The notes under the pieces were generated by a model. It was not told the origin of the DNA and did no database searches. It saw only the letters and a program-made list of their open reading frames with translations. From Anisodus tanguticus (lineage: Eukaryota; Streptophyta; Magnoliopsida; Solanales; Solanaceae), in assembly GCA_034509755.1 (NCBI GenBank), contig CM067555.1, positions 380,142 to 444,141 on the forward strand: a stretch of 64,000 nt of DNA, given 5' to 3'. Shown piece by piece: positions 30,864 to 41,669 of the stretch. The position numbers and the translations under genes were made by a program. Positions within the stretch are counted from its first letter, which is position 1; the number at the start of each line of letters is the position of its first letter.

Positions 30864-32974
30864 CTGGCCACGGCAACCACTGGACGGCCTCCCCCCGAGG
30901 TCGTCCAGCCTCCGGCGACCATCTATACACCCCCTACATACGCCAACATCGTCACCCACACAATCCCCACCCCTCAAAACCCTACTGTTGGCGGCGGTAA
31001 TGGTTTGGCCGAGACTTCTCTTGGCCGAAACCCTACTCCTCCAATTCCACAAAAACCAATCACTTACCTACATGGCGAACCAACAATTCGGTTTACAAAT
31101 CAAGAAGTTGCATCTATGGTGGAACAACAAGATTTGAAGTATGCCGTAGTTGGTAAGTTTAGTCATGGAATGCCCTCCATTGCTTTCTTGAGGACGGCTA
31201 TTCCAAAACAATGTTCCTTAAAGGCGGAAGTGAATATTGGGCTTTTACACAATAGGCATGTGTTGATTCGATGTTCAATTGAAGAAGACTATGTCAATTT
31301 GATGTCAAGGCCTAATTTTTGGATAAAGGAGAACACCAAATCCTTTTTGATGAGAACTTTCAAATGGGACATATGGTTTACTCCGGAAGAAGAGACAAGT
31401 ATGGCGGTAATTTGGTTATCATTCCCCAATTTACCTCCCAATTTCTATGTGCCATCGATATTGTTTTCTATAGCTTCGGCGGTGGGAAAACCCATTGCTA
31501 TTGATGCGGCTACTTTGAACAAAACAAGACCTAGTTGTGCTAGGGTTAAAGTAGAAGCCGACTTGCTAAAGGAACACCCACAAAAGTATAACATTCAACT
31601 CATGGAAGGGGAGGAGATGAAAACTGTTTCATACAAGATTCGTTATGATTTCCTACCCAAATATTGTCCTACTTGTATGTTACAAGGTCACGATCTTCAA
31701 GGATGTTGGAAAGAGCATCCGGAATTACAACCGGAAAAGAGGGGTGACGGTGATGGCACAGCGGCGACGGCGATAAAAGGTAAGTCTACTCACCCTAATC
31801 TACCCCCTACAAACCCTAGCCATCAAAACCCTACCAAAAAACCTCTACATACGGCCCCAAACCCTCCCCTGGAGTGGACCACCGTAACCCACCATAAGAA
31901 AAATCACAACACACAAAAAAAACCACTGGAATCGAATGCCAACAATGTTACGATGGCTGAAACAGTATTTCTGGCGACTTTCGCTGCCGGAAACACTGCC
32001 TCAACATCAAAACAGCCCATCCTCAACCAAATTCTCACTGAAATTGGTTTTCTGACACCGGAAATAGTGATTCCGACGGTTCCGCTGCCGGAAACAGTGC
32101 TCCCGCGTCAAAACAGCCTCCCGCCGCAGAAATTCCCATCGGAAACCCTACCGGAATATCCCCCTCTTCATCGGCAAACAACCCAAACCCTAATACCACC
32201 ATCCACAACCCTATACCGCCACCAAAACCTAATACCGCCACCCTTCTCTCTAACCCTAAACCGATATTGGAATATCCATTTAATTCCGGGTCAAAACCCA
32301 AGGAAAACCCGACCTCAAAAAACCCAATTCCGACAACCACTGTTGCCGGAAACCTGCCGTTACTAGAATCCCTCCCGGAAACCGGCACCCAGAAAACCCC
32401 TAAGCCGATACCATCAGAAAACCCTAATCCGCCAGCCCACGGAAACCCTACCCGAGAGGCCCCTACCCGAAACCAAGCCCAATCGGAAACCGACCCGCCA
32501 GCCCCATTGGCCCAACAACCTAGCCCACCTTCCGGCCCACTAGCAAATATCCCAAACCCGATACAAAGCCCAAATACACCAAAGCCGCAGGCCCAACACT
32601 GCACACCTACACCGAGCCCATTCGTCTCTCAATCGGATCCATCTTTGATTACTCTAAATCGAGAATGTGATGATATTCCATCCTCATGTGATGAGAGGAG
32701 TGACACAGAAGAGCAGGAGGAAGAGAAGCCTTATATTTCCGAACCATCGGACTACACAGACGATGGTGAGGATACAGATATGGAAGATGATATGGCTGAG
32801 GCTACCAGAGGCGTTGAAAGATTATACAGGCCATACAACATTGCTCCAAAGCATTGGGAAGAAGTGGTACAATATGCTGCGGACACCAATAAAAGTCTGA
32901 CACTGTACGAGCTCACATCAGTTCAAAGAGAGAGACGACGGCCCCGGCCTCGCCCAAGACCTCGTTATCGATGA
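30864..32974 (+). pseudogene. U11 ORF1: B-type core with acidic DERSDTEEQEEEK tail, one frameshift
   Basis: Open from CTG 30864 (ATTCTGGCC context) to about 32366: Pro-rich N-terminus, DUF4283, knuckle CPTCMLQGHDLQGC, EWTTVTHHKKNH, EIVIPTVPL. A shift near 32270-32360 moves to 32267-32974, which holds the spacer, SLITLNRECDDIPSSCDERS, an acidic TEEQEEEK region and an RRRPRPRPRPRYR tail. The same SDERSDSEEE-type module ends U19 ORF1, 25 kb away. Confidence 0.82.
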
Positions 32975-33189
32975 TCCAATACCAAGAGTTTCTAGAAGAA
33001 AAACAAGAAAAGGTACAACATATTGAAGACTTCTTAAGGCCAGAGGTAGATTATAGCTTTGTCCTTATTTTAGACATTCTTTATGTTAGTATCATCATTT
33101 GTCAAATCATTATAGAGTGTATTATAAACTCTATGATGATCATAGAATATTTAGTTTTGTCAAGTTCTTTTTTTCTGCATTCTTGCTAG
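32971..33189 (+). CDS. U11 ORF2, 72-aa microprotein
   Basis: Starts in ATGA after the RPRYR stop. N-terminus MIQYQEFLEEKQEKVQHIED. The hairpin at 33106-33140 has one C-to-T change that keeps pairing as U.G. Ends HSC. Confidence 0.5.
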   Translation: MIQYQEFLEEKQEKVQHIEDFLRPEVDYSFVLILDILYVSIIICQIIIECIINSMMIIEYLVLSSSFFLHSC

Positions 33190-33348
33190 GTTTTACTTTT
33201 AGGCCTTATAGGATAGTATAGTGGGGTAACAGGATGAGTCCCCCCTGCTTGTACTTCCCCTTTGGGGCCCCTTGTCTTTCTTTATTATTATTAATAAAAT
33301 ACCACAAGCCGCGAGGCTGTGGCTTCAAAAAAAAAAAAAAAAAAAAAA

Positions 33349-33546
33349 CGAACCTAAACCCTAAACCCTAAAACCCTAAACCCTAAACCCTAAACCCTGA
33401 ACCCGAACCCCGAACCCCCCGAACCGGAACCCGAACCCGAACCCGAACCCTGAACCCGGAACCCTGAACCCTGAACCCGGAACCCTGAACCCTAAACCCT
33501 GAACCCTGAACCCTGAACCCTGAACCCTGAACCCTAAACCCTAAAC
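33349..33546 (+). repeat. T11: mixed telomere-like spacer
   Basis: CCCTAAA at both ends with CCCGAA, CCGGAA and CCCTGAA variants in the middle, about 200 bases. Confidence 0.9.
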
Positions 33547-36528
33547 CACTTTTCACCGAAACACGGTCGAAAAAACGCTCTCTAGGAGAGGCGATTTTCG
33601 GCCATCACAACTTCACGCCTCCTCGGCTTTCTATGGCCATTCCGGCCACTGGCCGGCCTCCTCCTGAGGTCGGCCACCACCCTCCCATCCCTGCGCACCC
33701 TCTCAACTACTCCAACGTCCTCAAATCATCCCCCACCATCCCGTTTTTGTCATCTCCCGAAACTGCCATTAATGGCGGAACTTCTAGCCCTTGCGGCAAT
33801 GCTTCTCCCATGTCCTCTTCGATTCCAATCAAGCCTATTGTTTACCTACATGGTGAGCCCACTGTTAGGTTTGAGAAGAAAGAAGTGGAGGTGATGATTC
33901 ATCAACAAAATTTAAATCTTGCGGTTATTGGCAAGTTTAGCCATGGTTGGCCGAAATTGGGCTATTGAGAACCGCGATTCCAAAGCAATGTGGTTTGAAG
34001 GCGGAGGTGAATATTGGTTTGCTTTGTGATAGACATGTCTTGATTCGATGCACAATTGCGGAGGATTATGATACTTTGATGTCAAGACAAACCTTTGAAA
34101 TAAAGGAGAAGAACAAGCCCTACTTGATGAGAACTTTCAAGTGGGATGTTACCTTCAATCCGGATGAAGAGACAAGATTTGCTTATGGATGGATTTCATT
34201 CCCTGGATTGCCTCCACATTTCCATGGCGAATCCTCTCTTTTTTCCATGGCGGCGTCAGTGGGCATACCCATCTCTATAGACTCGGCTACAAGGAATAAA
34301 ACAAGGCCTAGTAGTGCTAGAGTTAAGGTAGAAGTTGATTTGCTTAAAGTTCATCCCAAGAGTGTATTAATTCAAGTGGGTGAAGGGGCGGAAATTACAT
34401 CTACACAACAAAGGATTAGATATGATTTCTTGCCCAAATATTGAATCAATTGCAAGCTACAAGGACATGACTCAATTGGATGTTGGAAACTCAATCCGGA
34501 ATTGAGACCAAACAAGGAGAATTCGGCGGTGGCAAGAGGTTTGACGGCGGCAGGAGGAGAAAAAGTAAGTCTCACCACCCTACTCATCCCCCCCTCTCTT
34601 CTACCTCTCACCCTACCAATTCCGAATGGCAAACCGTCAATCACAGACGGAAAACCACTGGAAAAGGCAACCCAAACCCACCCCAAAACACAAAAAACCC
34701 ATCCTATTCGCTAGAAAACCCTATTCCGGCGACTGGAACAGTGAACACGACGTCACTGGCTATCGGAAACACTGTTCAGGCGACGGAAAATACAATCCTA
34801 CAAAAAAATACATTTTTTGAGATTTTCGACGCCGGAAACCCTACCGGAATTCTTGGTGGCGCCGGAAACCCCACCGGAACCCTAGGCGGCGCCGCGACCC
34901 CACCGGAACCCTACCAACACCCACCCACCCAAAACCCCACCCACCGAAACCCTAGCAGTGTGGTGGTGGCCGGGCCAAACCCTAGCGGAATGGCCCAAAA
35001 ACCCCCAAAACCCTAAACCTAATACCACTCTACCCGAAACCCTACATCCCCAAAACCCTAAACCACCTACCGGAAACCTTCGGACACCGGACACGCCCCA
35101 CCAGAGAAAAGCCCACAAAATTCCGACCCACCACCCATAACCCGACCCCGAAACCACCCACACAAAATTGACCCAACCCAATCTCACGGCCCAACCCGTG
35201 ACGGACCACTGAGCCCATCCAAACCCGGCCCACAACCCAACCCGACCCTATCCATAAATTCAGACCCGGGCCCACATTTTCTAACCCGGGACCCTCCCAA
35301 CCCGAACCCACCCGAAATTCCCCCAACCCGAGCCCCCCCCCAACCGAGCCCAAACCCTAAGAACCCGAGCCAATTCCAATCCAAAAACCGAGCCCACCCG
35401 ACCCAAACAAGCCCAAAGCACCCCCAAAAAGCACCCCAAGGCGAATATTATTGGGAAGACTCAAGAGTATGAGACATTTGAAATCACTGGTACAGCGGGT
35501 AGAAGACAAGTCGTTGTTGAATCATCCAATGAGGGCTCCAACTGCATGGCTATTCCTGTAGCCAATCCTGACTTTGTTGCTGCTTTGGATGGAACTGTGT
35601 ACAATGCGACAAAATCAGGTAAAAGACCTATCTCTTCTTCTAGTGAATTCACACCTAAAACTAAGGCTCCTGTCGCTGAGGAATGGGTGAAAAAAGCATT
35701 CTCATTCCCCGCGAAAGGATCCTCAAGTTCGACTAGTAGTAGTCGGAGAAGGAGATGGTGTGACAATGAGAAAGAAAATGAGGAGATTGAGGCATCGGTT
35801 GCGGCAATGGGTTTCGGAGAAGATGAGTCAATTGAATCTATCTCTAGCCAACTTGCGGAGGCAGCCGCTAGTGGAGGATTTGATGGGCTTGATGAGTTCG
35901 AAAGATTGGCGGAATCGGATGAAGGGGCCCCCATCTATAGAAATAACATGACCTACAAACAATTTCATGCTTTCAAAAATGCATATCACCCGGATATGAC
36001 GGATGACGAGTTTGTAGCGCTCATGGATTTGCCACATGCGGAATACATGGAACGGTGCAGACAAGAACAAAGAAGATTTGAAGCAAAGTCCAACAAAAAG
36101 CAAGCAAAGAAGAGGACAATGGCTACACTACCACGGCGATTACCACACGTTCCAAAGCAAAGAAATGATCCAATTTCAAGAATATTTGGAAGATCAACAG
36201 GAAAAGATACATCATATTGAGGAGTTTATAAGCTCAGAGGTAGACATTAGCTTTGTACTTATATTATCCTATCTTTATGTTAGTATCATCATTTGTAATA
36301 TCATCATAGAGTGTATTATAAACTCTATGATGATCATAGAATACTTGATTATCTCAAGTTCCTTTTTTCTACATTCAAAGTTAGATTTTTTTAGGCCTTA
36401 TAGGATAGTCTCGTGGGGAAATAGGAAATCCCCCCCTGCTTGTACTTCCCCTTTGGGGCCCCTTGTCTTTCTCTATTTATTATTAATAAAATTCCACAAG
36501 CCGCGAGGCTGTGGCTTCAAAAAAAAAA
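33547..36528 (+). mobile_element. U12: subfamily A ORF1-only element
   Basis: Full leader ACTTTTCACCGAAACACGG. Near-identical to U10 over its whole length. Poly(A) 36519-36528. Confidence 0.87.
33633..36168 (+). pseudogene. U12 ORF1: A-type LINE ORF1p, knuckle destroyed
   Basis: ATG 33633. A lost A in CCAGAAATTGG (near 33953) shifts the frame inside DUF4283, continuing in 33947-34444. The first knuckle Cys is lost: TGTACC of U10 reads TGAATC, giving a stop at 34442. Spacer broken repeatedly. Region 35546-36120 is open with SSSRRRRWCDNEKENEE and YKQFHAFKNAYHPDMTDDEF. CAGCT becoming CACT near 36128 then removes the normal ORF1 end. Confidence 0.82.
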
Positions 36529-36533
36529 CCTAA
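36165..36533 (+). CDS. U12 ORF2 with altered stop region
   Basis: Usual ATG, but CATTCAGGTTAG reads CATTCAAAGTTAG, so the usual stop is out of frame and the ORF runs on into the 3' UTR and the tail. Hairpin at 36300-36334. Confidence 0.4.
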   Translation: MIQFQEYLEDQQEKIHHIEEFISSEVDISFVLILSYLYVSIIICNIIIECIINSMMIIEYLIISSSFFLHSKLDFFRPYRIVSWGNRKSPPACTSPLGPLVFLYLLLIKFHKPRGCGFKKKT

Positions 36534-37247
36534 ACCCTAAACCCTAAACCCCGAACCCCGAACCCGAAACGAACTCCAGAACCCCGAACCCCGAACCCGA
36601 AACCCTAAACCCGAAACCCGAAACCCCGAACCCCGAACCCCGAACCCGAACCCGAACCGAAACCGAACTAAACCGAAACCTAAAAACCCCGAACCCCGAA
36701 CCCGAACACCGAACCCCGAACCCCGAACCGAACCCCGAACCCCGAACCCGAACCCCGAACCCCGAACCCCGAAACCCCGAACCCCGAACCCCGAACCCCG
36801 AACCCCGAACCCCCCGAACCCCAAAACCCGAACCCCGAACCCCGAACCCCGAACCCCGAACCCCGAACCCCGAACCCCCGAACCCCCGAACGAACCCGAA
36901 CCCCGAACCGAACCCCGAACCCCGAACCCCGAACCCCGAACCCCCCGAACCCCCCGAACCCCGAACCCCGAACCCCGAACCCCGAACCCCGAACCCGAAC
37001 CGAACCGAAGAACCGAAACCAAGAACCGGAACCGAACCCCGAACCCCGAACCCCGAACCCCGAACCCCGAACCCCCAACCCCGAACCCCGGAGCCCGAGC
37101 CCCGAGCCGGAGCCGGAGTCCGAGCCGGAGCCCGAGCCGAGCCCCGAGCCCGAGCCCCGAGCCCGAGCCACGAGCCCAGGCCCGGCCCGGACTGAGCCCT
37201 GGGCCCCTGGACCCTGGACCCTGGACCCTAAACCCTGGACCCTAAAC
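36529..37247 (+). repeat. T12: longest telomere-like spacer, mainly CCCCGAA
   Basis: About 720 bases. It begins CCCTAAA, then becomes CCCCGAA with many CCCGAA and CCGAA length variants, then a CCGAGCC/CCGGAGCC block (about 37087-37190), then CCCTGGA, then CCCTAAA at the right edge. Reading frames in it are repeat artefacts. Confidence 0.9.
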
Positions 37248-37351
37248 ACCACCGAAACACGATCCGAAACACGATCCGAAAAAATGCTCTCTAGGAGAGG
37301 CGATTTTCGGCGTGTCATCTTCCCAAATCCCGCGACCAAATTCCGGCCAAT

Positions 37352-39566
37352 CTGGCCGTGACGGCTACTGGGTGGCCTCCCCCCGAGGTCACCCAACCCC
37401 CCGCGACCATTCCCCAACCTATTTCATACTCCAACATCGTCACCAACTCCCACAAAATTGGCGGCGGTAATGGTTTGGCCGAGAACTCTCTTGGCCGAAA
37501 CCCTACTCCCTCAATCCCACAAAAACCAATCACTTATCTACATGGCGAGCCAACAATTCGGTTTACTAATCAAGAAGTTGCATCTATGGTGGAACAACAA
37601 GATTTGAAGTATGCCGTAGTTGGTAAGTTTAGTCATGGAATGCCCTCCATTGCATTCTTGAGGACGGCTATTCCAAAGCAATGTTCCATAAAGGCGGAAG
37701 TGAATATTGGGGTTTTGCACAATAGGCATGTGTTGATTCGATGTTCCTTCGAAGAAGACTATGTCAATTTGATGTCAAGGCCTAATTTTTGGATAAAGGA
37801 GAACTCCAAATCCTTTTTGATGAGAACTTTCAAATGGGATATATGGTTTACTCCGGAAGAAGAAACAAGTATGGCAGTAATTTGGATTTCATTCCCCAAT
37901 TTACCTCCCAATTTCTATGTTCCATCGATATTGTTCTCCATAGCTTCGGCGGTGGGGAAGCCAATTGCAATTGATGCGGCTACTTTGAACAAAACAAGGC
38001 CTAGTTGTGCTAGGGTTAAAGTGGAAGCCGATTTGCTACAAGAACACCCACAAAAGTATAACATCCAAATCATGAATAGGGAGGAGATGGAAACGATATC
38101 ATACAAGTTTCGATATGATTTCCTACCCAAATATTGTTCTACTTGCATGTTGCAAGGTCACGATCTTCAAGGATGTTGGAAGGAACACCCGGAATTGCAA
38201 CCGGAAAAGAGGACTAACGGTGAAGATGCAGTGGTGGCGGCGGCAAAAGGTAAGGCTCGTAACCCTAATCTTCCCTCTACAAACCCTAGTCGTCAACACC
38301 CCATCCCTACCCCAATAGCTACGGCCCCAAACCCCTCCCAGGAATGGACCACCGTAACCCACAAAAGAAATAAGCAAAATCCCCAAAAACACCCTCTGGA
38401 ATCCATGGAAAACACTACTCCGACGGCTGAAAAACTTCTCATGAGGTTGTAGACGTCGGAAATAGTGCCTCCCTATCAAAACAACCTATACTCACCCAGA
38501 TCCTCACTGAAATTGGCGTTCTGCCGGCGGAAATAGTGATTCCGGCGTCATTGGAAGCCGGAAACATAGTCTCCCCATCAAATCAGCCAATTCCCGTCGA
38601 GACGCCAGCCGAAAACCCTATCGGAAACCACCTCTCTCTCCCGGAAATAGATCCAAACCCTAAAACCGCCCCACAAAACCCTAGCCCAATACCGGGTGTG
38701 GGAAACCCTAAACCACCAGTCCGCCACAAAATTGCTCAGAAAACCCCGCCCCTGAAACCCTAGCTCCGGCGACGCGAGTTACCGAAAACCCTATCGGAAA
38801 CCCCACCGGAAACCCCACTAATCTACCGGAACCACCACTAAACCCTAATATCGTCGCCATCAACCCTAACCCTAATCTGGGATTAGGGCACACCAAGCCA
38901 ATTCCATCCAATCCCGGATCAAACCCGACCCCACAAATCAATACCCCGGGAATTACGCCACCCGAAAACATCCCGCCACCAGGAACATTCCCGGAATCCG
39001 GCGCAATCTCAGTTTTGCCGCCGCCAAACCCTAACTCGCTACCTCTCGGAAACCCTACCCGAGTAAACCCGACCCGGAATCCTACCCGGCACAGCCCAAA
39101 CCCGGCATCCAACCCAGCAGCCCACTCGACCAATCCCTACCCGCAACCCGGCCCAACACCCACATGCTCACCCTACCCGAGCCCAAGCCCACACACAACC
39201 CCGAGGCCCACAACGTCGAAATACTCAAACCCAATTTCAAGTCCAAGCCCAATCAATATATCAAAGCCTAACCCAACACCAAAGTTGCCTTCATTCTTAC
39301 CACATCGGATAAACCAAACTTGCATGGATTTGCCCACTACTAGTAGTGAAGGGAGGAAATGGGGAGATGATGAAGAGGAGAAAGTAGCAGACAATGAAGA
39401 AAGTCCGAGGGGACGTCAAAAAGGAAAGGCACCTATGGAGAAGCAAATAACTGAAGACAGGACCGAATCAACTGAAGACAGTTCGGTCTACACAGGCGGC
39501 CCAAGGAGAAGCAGAAGAGCAAGGAATAGGGCAGCAGCCCGGATGACCTATGCACGCAAGGGATGA
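37352..39566 (+). pseudogene. U13 ORF1: B-type LINE ORF1p, core intact
   Basis: CTG 37352 again replaces ATG (AATCTGGCC). One frame covers DUF4283, knuckle CSTCMLQGHDLQGC and EWTTVTHKRNKQ up to TAG 38450. The spacer crosses frames (38536-38763, then 39015-39566). The last piece has TTSSEGRKWGDDEEEK and the RRSRRARNRAAARM tail with ARKG. A stretch of about 24 bases before INQTCMDLPTTSSEG is shorter than in U15, deleting the SPPNKLVVL lead-in. Confidence 0.82.
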
Positions 39567-39781
39567 TTCAATTTCATGACTACTTGGAAGACACACAAGA
39601 AACGATACACCGTATTGAAGACTTTATAAGGCCAGAGGTAGATTATAGCTTTGTTCTTATATTAGTTTTTCTCTATGTTAGTATCATCATTTGTAATATC
39701 ATCATAGAGTGTGTTATAAACTCTATGATGATCATAGAATACCTAGTTTTAGCTAGTTCTTTCTTTTTGCATTCTGGCTAG
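39563..39781 (+). CDS. U13 ORF2, 72-aa microprotein (B type)
   Basis: ATGA overlap. N-terminus MIQFHDYLEDTQETIHRIED. Hairpin at 39698-39732 with loop GTGTTATAA. Confidence 0.5.
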   Translation: MIQFHDYLEDTQETIHRIEDFIRPEVDYSFVLILVFLYVSIIICNIIIECVINSMMIIEYLVLASSFFLHSG

Positions 39782-39933
39782 GAGGCCTGCCTCAATAGGA
39801 GTAGCCAGGTGGGGGTATAGGAATTCTCCCCCCTGCTTGTACTTCCCCTTTGGGGAACTTTGTTTCCTTTTATGTTATTAATAAAACTCCACATGCCGCG
39901 AGGCTGTGGCTTCAAAAAAAAAAAAAAAAAAAA

Positions 39934-39986
39934 CCAAAACCCTAAACCTCGAACCCCGAACCCCGAACCCTGAACCCTAACCCTAA
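39934..39986 (+). repeat. T13: telomere-like spacer merging into a truncated element
   Basis: CCAAAACCC, CCCTAAA, CCTCGAA, CCCCGAA and CCCTGAA units grade into AACCCTAACCCTAATACCGCC, which is also coding spacer sequence of these elements, so the exact joint is ambiguous. Confidence 0.8.
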
Positions 39987-41454
39987 TACCGCCCCCCTTG
40001 AAACCACTACCAACAAATCCACTACCCCACCGCCAGAAAACCACCCTACCACCACCTTCCAGGTGACAGAAATATTTTCGGCTACACCTCCACCGCAAAC
40101 CGCAGGCCCCGAAACCACTCCATGCCCAAAACCGCCCCAAAACCCTAAACCGCCAATACTCGAAACCGCCACATTGCTAAACCCTAAACCACCACAACCC
40201 GACCCACCAGAAAACCCCATACCCGAAACTACCCCTGACCCGGAAATCATACCCGACCCGCAACCCATACCCAGACCCGTACCCAACCTCGCCCCTCGAA
40301 ATCCGAGCCCCACCCCTAACCCGAGCCCACCCCCCAACCCTATACCCCTCTCGGCCCAACTCACTCTAAATCCGGCCCAATCCCAAAAAACCCAATCCGA
40401 TACCCAAAGTCCACAATCCATTTCAGACACGGGCTCAACTTCAAACCCAACTCCAAAGCCAAATCTTAATCCCACAGCCACAGAATACAACCCAATCACA
40501 AAAAGCCCAACGACACAAAATTGGCTCAAAAATGCCTTTTCATTCCCACCACAACCTTGCACTTTAAATAAAGTCACTTCCGAAATTCCCTCTGTTAGTA
40601 CCGCCACAATTGCTCCCTCAGACAGTGAGAGAAAGAGATGGTGTGAGACAGATGGAGAGGAGGCTGACATGGAGGAGGTTGATTCTGGATTGTCCGACAG
40701 AGAACGATTTCGGCAAATTTTTAACAGAAAAATGGAGAAGCATGGACAATTTATGGGCATGTCATCTTTTGAGGAGGCATTCGCGGATAAGCAATCTTAT
40801 TATCCAGATCTAAGTGTAGAGGAGTATGTGGATATGGGCGGAGACACGGATGATGAAGAAGAAATGGCTCTGTTCCTGGCAGAACCACCACATAATTACC
40901 GTGACTATGATGCATATGGCTTATATGAGGAGGATACAGATGCTGAAGATATGGAACTGGAAGGCAACATGGTTCCTGCGGCCGATGATGAGATTGATGA
41001 GGATGCCGAACCGATTGTCGTGGAAGACGCCCCAGATCAGGTACATCTGCTAGAAGGTCCTATTCAAGGAGGACCGGGTAATGTAGATGAGATGGGAGGC
41101 AAGACGCTGGGGGAGCTCTACTCAGAAGCAGCAAGGTAGGCCAAGCAAAGACAGGTAATGTCCGATCCCTTTGGAAATATTGCTAGCAAGTCAGAATGGT
41201 CGGATGCCGAGGAGGACTCCCTGGCCCCAGACCGCATGCTTGTCATCCAGAAAGGGAACCTCTCGCCTCGCAATGTGCAAAGTACAAAGAAAAAGCTCAC
41301 ACGGAAGAACAGCTGGGATGGCAAGATGCCAACAGTCAGGAAAATGCCAATGAGAGAAGCCAAGAAGAAAGTCCAGTTTGATGCTTCAAAAATGAGGGAT
41401 CCTTCTAAATATGTTGGACCCCTTGAGTCACTGATCAACTACAAGAAGAAATGA
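39987..41454 (+). pseudogene. U14 ORF1: D-type C-terminal half with one nonsense codon
   Basis: One frame runs from the spacer to the end except for TAG 41137-41139, where U6 has a His codon (ARHAKQRQ). It shows the undamaged D-type C-terminus: PPQPCTLNKVTSEIPSV, SERKRWCETDGEE, the FRQIFNRKMEKHGQFMGMSS block, YRDYDAYGLYEEDTD, acidic region, QGGPGNVDEMGGKTLGELYS, and a Lys-rich end. Useful reference for repairing the alignment of U6 and U9. Confidence 0.82.
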
Positions 41455-41645
41455 TTAAGTTTCATGAATACTTGGAAGACGAGAAGGAAGTATTGCCGCA
41501 AGTGGAGGACTTTATAAGTTCGGAGGTAGATGCTAATACTTTCGTGCTTATCTTATTTCTTCACTATGTTAGCATTCTCATTTGTAATATCATCATAGAG
41601 TGTATTATAAACTCTATGAGGATCATAGAATACTTGGTGCTGTCC
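39987..41645 (+). mobile_element. U14: 5'-truncated subfamily D element, also cut at its 3' end
   Basis: Begins inside the Pro-rich spacer, lacking leader, DUF4283 and knuckle. The D-type C-terminus and the start of ORF2 with hairpin 41589-41623 are present. It then joins, without poly(A) or telomeric repeats, to the interior of a B element. Confidence 0.85.
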
Positions 41646-41669
41646 AGTGGTGGCGGCGGCAAAAGGTAA
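41451..41669 (+). pseudogene. U14 ORF2, chimeric 3' end
   Basis: Starts at ATGA with MIKFHEYLEDEKEVLPQVED and runs normally to EYLVLSS, then reads into the fused B element (GGGGKR). The hairpin right arm has one mismatch (GAGGAT). Confidence 0.6.

Larger units (their letters stand above)
30766..33348 (+). mobile_element. U11: B-core element with a different C-terminal module
   Basis: Full leader with the CTCTCTAGAAGAGGG stem region. N-terminal half as in B, C-terminal half unlike any other ORF1-only copy and closest to U19. GCGA terminal hairpin, poly(A) 33327-33348. Confidence 0.86.
37248..39933 (+). mobile_element. U13: subfamily B ORF1-only element
   Basis: The leader contains a duplicated CGAAACACGATC, then the CTCTC/GAGAG 5' hairpin. 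The 3' UTR has GGGGAACTTTG where others have GGGGCCCC. Poly(A) 39914-39933. Confidence 0.87.

Noticed and set aside
36537..37417. Long minus-strand frames rich in GFGVRGSGFGVRGSG
   Set aside because: They are translations of CCCCGAA-type seven-base repeats that lack stops on the minus strand; no start context and no homologous protein domain.
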